Shown: positions 57,571 through 64,000 of the stretch, piece by piece
Position numbering within the stretch: the stretch's first letter is position 1
Layout of the letters: every line of letters begins with the position of its first letter
Source of the DNA: Verpa conica
Taxonomy: Eukaryota; Ascomycota; Pezizomycetes; Pezizales; Morchellaceae
NCBI GenBank assembly: GCA_033030425.1
Contig: JAUFSD010000010.1
Location: 1,736,001 to 1,800,000 of the forward strand
Reading direction: 5' to 3'
DNA length: 64,000 nucleotides
The notes under the pieces: model-generated
The model's input: the letters and a program-made list of their open reading frames with translations, nothing else
The model's database searches: none
What the model was told of the DNA's origin: nothing
Made by a program: the position numbers and the translations under genes

Positions 57571-57747
57571 CCCCGGTCATAACAAGGCCGTGCGGGGGCC
57601 CAGAATATTATTAGTGGCCAAAGCCTGCTTGAGCCGAGCTTGGCGTCTGTCTTTACTGGCTATAACTAAGCCTCAATATTCATTCAACCAATCTCAGAAT
57701 TTCCTTCAACCCACAGTTGTTTTCGTTATAGCCGAGATATAACAGTG
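57571..57747. repeat. Pogo/Fot-like MITE, copy 2
   Basis: Shares about 160 bases with 26406-26593, for example AGTGGCCAAAGCCTG and ATAACTAAGCCTCAAT. Its right end TTCGTTATAGCCGAGATATA is the complement of the left end of copy 1. Its left end is trimmed where it meets the preceding MITE. Confidence 0.65.
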
Positions 57748-57954
57748 TCCTTAACCCGGTAAGAAATAGGCTACGATACGCTAGCTTAGCTCAAACTCTC
57801 TCACTAATTTACTGGATGACAATCAACACTCTTTGCTCTCCCGATTCCACTCTGGTGTACTTACAGGAGAGCAGCCTGCTGTCGATCGATACCCCATACA
57901 CCTACGTATACATAGACACCCAATTGCTTGCCCTACAAACAATATACTCGTAAA

Positions 57955-58010
57955 TCCATATGCACCCATATGCGGACCCAGTCGGTTCTTAAAACGTCAT
58001 GAGAATACGA
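57955..58010. repeat. Single end of the TACTCGTAAACC-family MITE
   Basis: ATGCACCCATATGCGGACCCAGTCGG-like sequence matches the right arm of the element at 56564-56804 with changes. The other end is not found nearby, so it is a fragment. Confidence 0.55.
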
Positions 58011-60156
58011 ATAGAATTCTAAGAAAGGCGCGAAATGACGTCGATTGTGGCAGATTTTAACCCACTCGGTCCATGGCCATTTTGTCGTGCAAGGTTTTGG
58101 TGTAATGGGTATATTTTTACGCACAAAAGTGAATAATTCTTCTCTGTAGGCGAAATTAGACGATTTCTCATGTGTTCTAAGCTCCCTTAATTTATACCAA
58201 ATCACGTCCGAGGATTTATTGCCAAACCAAAAGCACTTCGTTGGGGAAAGGTACTGCGCTATGATACGCGCTCGACAAAGAGAGCAAGCGACATGCCTGT
58301 GTGGTGCAACTCTGTATTCTAGACCTATGAGAGTCTTTGGGCTAGCCTGGTGCCCAAATTGGCTGCTTGTTTGCTGCGCTTGGCGCTTATGGGCGTGAGA
58401 TATATAGAATCACTAAAAATCACTCGGTTATTGATACCTTGCTTGTGTTGTAGATGCTTCCTAATAAGGATAGCTGATAGGCGGTTTCATATATGAGTCA
58501 CGTGTTTTCCTATTTGCTAGGTTTGAGGATCCAGGTAAAGGCATACCATATGAGGGTTTAGGATTTTCTCTTTCGAAGCATATATCGATAGATCTCTCTA
58601 CCTCTTTTAGACAATCAATTCAGCAGATTATTACCACAGCTTGCTTGTTTTTTGGACAGCCTCCTACGCGCTACGCCCCTGCTACCTTCCAACCTGTTTT
58701 ATTACTTCTACATGCTTGCTTGTCGCTTGCTTACGCTGCTTCTTTTGGGGGCAATCGCCCAGAATCACTGGAAGTCACTCGGCTTTGTTGCAACCACTTT
58801 TTGAAGTCCCTGAGTGGAGGCCTTTCCCAATAAGTCCTGTCTCGTCTTGTGCTCTCTTGAAGTGTCTTATGGCCTTTTTAGTACTTTTCTCGGACTATAT
58901 GACAGCCTCTCACTCGGCCCCTTCTCGACCGCTTTTGTATTAGAATATCGAGTGTGAGAGCTAGCTGTAGGCTCAGGGGGAGCAGTGTTGCGGGAGGGTC
59001 GGCGACGGATGTCCGCAGATGCACTGGACGCGGGGCTGCATAGATGACTGCGACTGTAGCTACACGTAATAGTTCAGTTTTCCAAGATCTATACTGATGT
59101 GCTATCTGCACTACACGGCTGTAGTATCTATGCTGCTATACTTCATAAGTAGCAACAATGTAGTTAGAACCTAATGGCCGGTTGGGTAATAAAACCCTAG
59201 CCCTGAGGTCTTGGCCCCCTTATACAGTCCATAGTCCTCATTTCTCATGACCTGAAGCGCACCGAAAAGAGGCTAGGATGGGCAATAGAGTCATAGGGTG
59301 TCCATTCCTAGACTCAGGACGGACGGACTACCCCGATGATAACACGGTTCCTACTACTCAATACTCTGCCCAAAACCCCATAGCGATCCCCACCCAAACA
59401 TATCCATCAATCTCCAAAACTGAAATTCCATATAATACTAGTAATAATTACATATAGTTGATGGAATTATATTTAGTAAAATCAGTTCCGTATTCCATAA
59501 TGCAATGCAAGAATATTTGTGGTACGTGGGCAAGTAGAAAAAATAAGCTTTAGCCATATGGTGTCGCTTATCGTGGTGTCATTTACTAACAGATGTATTC
59601 CGCTACGCAATGCACGCATGCATAGCAAGTTGCCTACACAGCAGGCTATTTGTTAAAACGTCCCTATGTAAGCAACTACTAAGTGTCAGAACAGATCTCT
59701 AGAATGCTTTATAAAGCGTTTATCTACTTATAATGTAATAATTTTAGTGTTATGTTAACTCAACAAAACTATTCGGAAAAGGAAATATCGCTGGGCTATC
59801 CTACCTCCCTTAACTTTTGAAGTCTAGAGCCATTATAAGGATCTAAATAGTTTGAGACTTTTATGCAAGGGGTTGCTCTGTCGGGTTATTTTAGCAAAAC
59901 GAATAAAAGCTCGGTCATTGATCGATCGACACAAGGCTAATGCTGTAAATGCTTTCATTTTCTCCCTTAACCATCGTATCTTTATTCCAGTGTTGGGACA
60001 GGGATAAGCTTGTTTGGGTCCGGTTATTTGCCAGCTTTCCCGTATTCGGTTATTTGCCAGCCCAGCCAACATTGGATCCCCGGGCGCAGGAGCTTACTCC
60101 ATAGCCTAGCCTGTCCGTTAAGAATCAATCACTAACATGTCTCGGTGTTTGAATAG
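58011..60156. other. Gene-poor region with short direct repeats
   Basis: GAATCACTAAAAATCACTCGG at about 58402 and GAATCACTGGAAGTCACTCGG at about 58763 (each split by small changes) form a direct repeat with similar upstream TTGCTTG sequence, suggesting an old tandem duplication. The rest shows no supported gene. Confidence 0.35.
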
Positions 60157-62108
60157 CATTTGCGGCGTTCTAAAGATGTTATAGAGATACCAAATCAGAT
60201 AATTGTGCATGGAGATATTGTCGGCGGGATACGTACGGCGGGGGACTTTATTAGCGCCGGGGGAGATGTCTCGATTAACAATACCGGTCACAGCGCACTG
60301 AAGAGACCTGCACAATCCACTGCTAGCCGATTATCTTCTGCCAAACGGCGTACCATCTCCCCCGCGACCGGAACGTTGGTGTGTGACGGTGATGTGGTCC
60401 GCGCTGGTGGTAATGTTGGTATCAGTAATAGCAATCGCCGTCGGAGAGAAACACTTCCTGAAGCTCCCTACCGGGTGTAACCTTCATCTATCCTGATATT
60501 TGCCTTCCCAAATCTAACCTAGCCTTATCTAACATTTTTGTGCAGGTCGATGATTCTCCTTCTCGTGATCTAGCATTCGAATATGCCGCTAACAGGTTCC
60601 TTGATGTAAATACCCTTGCTCCTACCTTAGGTTCTGCTAATCTCTAACATTCAGATCCCTATATCATCTGAGCAACTATGGGACATCATCTAATCTCTCT
60701 CTCGCCCCCATCACGAGCCTTATGATCGCACCCGCCATTCAACCGCTACATATGCCAACTCAGCAGCCGGTTCTATGTCAGTCTCTTCTATTATCCTTCT
60801 ACACCCCTCCTACATTTCGTAGTAATCTCTTAACTAGCCTTTCTATAATTGAATCGTATACCGACTGCCCGTTTCTCGGCCCCATCTCCCTCCACGAAGG
60901 GTGGTTTGGCAGTAATCTCTGGGGCCCCTTGATCGATCGTTGTCTACACGATATTCCAGGACTCACCGTCTCCCGTACAGTCATAGGCAATAAGTCATCG
61001 GACGGCCTGAGCCATGGTAAGACCTGTTTTAGGTGGTGTTATTGGGCCTTGGCGCTCTTATTATTTCATGATACTTGGGCAGACTGTTACTTATAGAGAG
61101 TAAGTCTTTATCTATTGGACTTTTTTTATGTTCTAGTAGTAGTGTCTATATGTATTTAGGGTGGGAGAAAACCCCCCTAACCCCCCTATTCAGGCCATAA
61201 GATGCCACCGCTTTTGGGGCTAAATTTGGCAATTTATACAATGTAAAAAATGGTTTTTTAGAATGGCAAATAATGAAAGATATTGGTGTGCTAACTGCAT
61301 CTATAGACTCTTAGAATATGGGGTCTAGGGTCCATAACCCCTAGTAAAGTCTTTTTTATCATTTTATCCCTTATCTAACTATACATACCTAAAAAGAAGT
61401 AAGAAGAACAAGTGTACCTTGTAAATGAATGGAGTAGATATAGGCCTCAATTACTGTATAAGATTGAAGTTACCCATATAAAGAAACCCTGGTCCCATTG
61501 GCTCTGGGGCTCGATTTTTTTTACAACTATAGCAGTCTCCTGCTTGAACGCTATGGATAAATGGGCTAAAACACGCCAAGATTCACTGAAACCACGTCCG
61601 ATGACTTATTGCCTATGGCTGTACAGAAATCAAAGCGCGCTCTTTGCAGAATAGAAATCTACGGTTTGATGCTATTTTCCATGCTCCACTGGTAGATGGT
61701 GTGGAACAAGAACTTGGTGCGATTGAGGTATTGAAGGTTGTAGCTGCAATTGCTACGGGAAAGCAGAAGGGGGATGCCGGGAAGCTAGTGAGGGTAATGA
61801 GGGATATGCTGGCAGCGATTGAGAGGTGTGTACATAGTAATCAGGATGTGATGAAGAATGTACAGGTGGTGGGAATTAAAAATATTGGGTTTAGGATGGA
61901 TGTGTGGACAATGCACATGCTCAGTAGGGATGTGGCCATGTTGAATAAGGGATATGGAAGATCTGTTCCGTTAGTGGTCGAGGATCTTGGAAAAGCAATA
62001 AGCCTGATGAGGGCTGTCGTAAGGGCCAAGTTAGTTGTGCAGAGGAGTATTGATTCAGTGATTGAATGGAACGAGGAAAGCAGTACGAAAGTCGAGGATG
62101 AACTATAA
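60157..62108 (+). CDS. Fragmented multi-exon gene of unknown family
   Basis: Pieces that splice in phase: 60157-60474 (entered by CACTAAC and GAATAG, so the first exon lies upstream), intron 60475-60545, exon 60546-60605, intron 60606-60654, then a short exon from 60655. Further open stretches follow at 60722-61018 and 61650-62108, but the links are not resolved; a 600-base gap with no clear exon lies between them. The first piece has a repetitive Gly/Ile/Val pattern (IVHGDIVGGIRTAGD, ISAGGDVSINN and VVRAGGNVGISN) suggesting a beta-helix-like module. The last has LRFDAIFHAPLVDGVEQEL, GAIEVLKVVAAIATG and a helical end, which recall large families of hypothetical fungal proteins linked to mobile DNA. 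This is either an interrupted gene or a pseudogene. Confidence 0.4.
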
Positions 62109-62426
62109 CAGCTGGCACATACATATTGGCCTGTGAGTAGTTATTTAGGACCAGTCACGTCCGGCTTATAGCTGGATACAAAGAAGGCCTATTAATGACC
62201 ACTATATATACCAAAGGCATTTAGATAGTTATATTTAACGTATTCTCCTGCATAACTGCCTATGACTGGGTAACGACTCAGCTAAGAGATATTTTTCTAA
62301 ACGAATCGGACGAATAGAATCGGCAGCATGTGAACGCGGCACTCCAAATCAAAGTTACAGTAACACGCAGAGGAATACTAAATCAGGGAAGAGAAAACCA
62401 GCTTACCTTCGACAAAGTCCTGCCTG

Positions 62427-62668
62427 TATTCTATGCCGACTCCAGGGGCACCCTACAGTATTATGATACGGCACTAACAAACCTTATATTACTGACCCGT
62501 TTGTATTATGGAGCATCACGGCACATCACTCCATCATGGTTCATTACGCTTTCATAGTATTGTATCCTCTAAACAGTCACATTAGATAACCCCTATGTAG
62601 TTAGAAATACCAAAAGTCTTGCTTTCTTAGTACATAAGTTTGAAGCCCTTCCTAATCCATAATTTTTG
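62427..62668. repeat. Dispersed repeat, copy 2
   Basis: Same-orientation relative of 52181-52412; shares TATGCCGAC, CGGCACTAACAAAC, TTCATAGTATTGTATCCTC and TAGTTAGAAATACCAAAA in order. Non-coding. Confidence 0.65.
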
Positions 62669-63509
62669 GACATTACGGTTCTATGTAATTTGAGTAATTT
62701 CGGTAATTTAATCATAAGTACTGGAACGTTACATTAAACAACCTCTATGGGGTTAGAATAATGGTTTCTTGAGGTTTTAGTTGTCTTATGGTAGAGCCGG
62801 TGTTTATTGGAGTTGGCGCTGAGGCAGCGCCAAAGAGGAGATAATAAGAAAGGAAGGGAAGAGAGGGAGGTGGTAGCGCAGAGCATATACAAGGCAGCAT
62901 ATGTGTGTTTATGTGGCGTATCATCATGCCCTAAAGCTCTACGTAAAGAGGAGACATTAGAGAACTAGTAAAAATAATACCTAGTAACCCAATAACATAG
63001 TATCAGGGGTGTCAGTAATTTACTTTACTACGTGACCGCACTTCTCGTTTTTCGAGTGGTCTCAATTATGTTGCAGCTCGGGCAAGCAGAGGAGATACTA
63101 CGGGGAAATAATACTAAGGTAAATCAATTACAACCTGGTGCTATTCTATCTATTTCGCTTTCCCTAAGCATGTAGTCTCGATGCTCTCCTAACAAACGTT
63201 ATGGAGTAAATAAACATATTGCTGTTGCCTGGCGACCGAGTGATTCATAGTGTATCACTCTTCATCGGCAGATACATTTTATTTCGATTTCAACCCATTA
63301 AGTATATCTAGCTAATATAGCTATTGCAATATCACTAGAATTACCCTATACTTCCCTTCTCTGACCTCTTATATATAACGTAGTGAAGCAACTCCTTGAT
63401 TGGCCTCGCTTATAGTTATTGTTTTTCGCAGGTTACGTAATACTGCAGTAACCACGTAGGAAGCATCAAAAATACCATCAGCTACACTACGAAGTTCAAA
63501 CGCAACGCC
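62669..63509. other. Intergenic and promoter region of the STAND-type gene
   Basis: No gene seen. The last 150 bases form the leader and promoter of the gene at 63510, with a TATATATAAC stretch at about 63370 as a possible TATA region. Confidence 0.4.
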
Positions 63510-64000
63510 ATGGATCCCCTTTCAGTAGCCGCATCTATCACTGGATTGTTAACCGCCTCCATTGAAGTGGCTAAGCTATTTGCGGCGTTCATGGATGCGT
63601 ATGACTATGCCCGCACGGTCTATGATGAAATTCAACATTTCCGGTTCATTCTCTACCGACTGGATAAATATATTCAATCACGCTCTATAAATATTGCTCG
63701 GGCCTCGATGATTGACCTAGACCAGGTGGTTACAGTACTAATGGGGTCCATGTTCACATTTTCGGAACTCGAGAGGGAAGTTAAACGCCTACAGTCTAGG
63801 CCGGAGGGGCTCCGGCGGATGTGGTGGGCGATGGCGAAGTCCAACTTGGTAGACCTTATTCAACGACTACAGAACCACAAGGGCACCATATGCTCTATGC
63901 TTCTTATCCTCACAAGGTACGTCTGAAAGCAACCCTCGCTATATACATGTATAAACTGATACAATGGGGATACAGCGATTCGCAGGATGAGGCTCTCCAC
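63510..64000 (+). CDS. STAND/NLR-type protein, N-terminal exon (3' end outside window)
   Basis: ATG at 63510 in the context GCCATGG; exon 1 63510-63914, intron 63915-63975 (GTACGT donor, TACAG acceptor), second exon open to the window end. The first residues MDPLSVAASITGLLTASIEV and KLFAAFMDAYDYARTVYDEI are the classic start of the Helo-like/fungal N-terminal domain of STAND proteins: a helical bundle that can insert into membranes and triggers cell death when activated. A helical stretch with ELEREVKRLQSRPEGLRR follows. In complete genes this domain precedes NACHT or NB-ARC and ankyrin, WD or TPR repeats. Only the first 143 or so residues are visible. The protein probably acts in heterokaryon incompatibility or non-self recognition (inference from family). 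Confidence 0.8.

Overview
This window looks like a repeat-rich accessory region of a filamentous ascomycete (Pezizomycotina) genome. The evidence is spliced genes with short introns (about 40-100 nt, GTRNGT-like donors, CTAAC/TACTAAT-like branch points) and fungal families: STAND/NLR pieces with ankyrin repeats, a GLEYA adhesin, a three-module CBM18 secreted protein, a DUF3433 membrane protein, a DUF6532 protein and a Plavaka-type transposase. There is no prokaryotic organisation, no CRISPR array and no convincing RNA gene.

Layout. 0-1.1 kb: 3' end of an ankyrin-repeat protein that enters from outside. 1.4-5.15 kb: a Tc1/mariner-like element with inverted ends whose three-exon transposase is killed by a stop codon and by an inserted solo LTR. 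6-9.2 kb: a decayed Plavaka (CACTA-like) transposase. 10-19.3 kb: four same-strand spliced genes: a basic protein of unknown family, a PD-(D/E)XK (Uma2-like) nuclease-like protein, a SNF2-family helicase/ATPase and a DUF6532 protein. This block is my best candidate for an undescribed mobile or chromatin-acting module. 22-24 kb: a 655-residue alpha-helical repeat protein. 25-28 kb: short inverted-repeat elements. 28.9-30.7 kb: a SERAC1-like serine hydrolase fused to ankyrin repeats. 34.5-35.5 kb: a secreted CBM18 protein with a duplicated intron around a 7-nt micro-exon. 39-44 kb: nested MITE-like elements and a 2OG-Fe(II) dioxygenase-like gene related to fungal TET/JBP. 44.5-45.5 kb: a GLEYA adhesin. 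47-49 kb: a dense cluster of inverted-repeat elements. 49.6-50.9 kb: an isopenicillin-N-synthase-like oxygenase. 51-52.6 kb: an array of a palindromic 12-mer. 52.8-56.4 kb: a DUF3433 membrane protein with one in-frame stop. 56.5-58 kb: more MITEs. 60-62 kb: a fragmented multi-exon gene. 63.5 kb to the end: the first exon of a STAND-type protein.

How it fits together. Surface and secreted proteins (CBM18, GLEYA), NLR-like proteins (ankyrin, Helo-like N-terminus, hydrolase-ankyrin) and transposon genes are interleaved with small TIR elements. This is what a fast-evolving, gene-poor fungal compartment is expected to look like. Several open frames are rejoined by adding one base at a G-run, so part of the apparent decay may be homopolymer miscounting in the assembly; the transposase stop codons look like real decay. 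Exon structures below were worked out by hand from frames and splice motifs. Family assignments are from motif recognition only; no database search was run.
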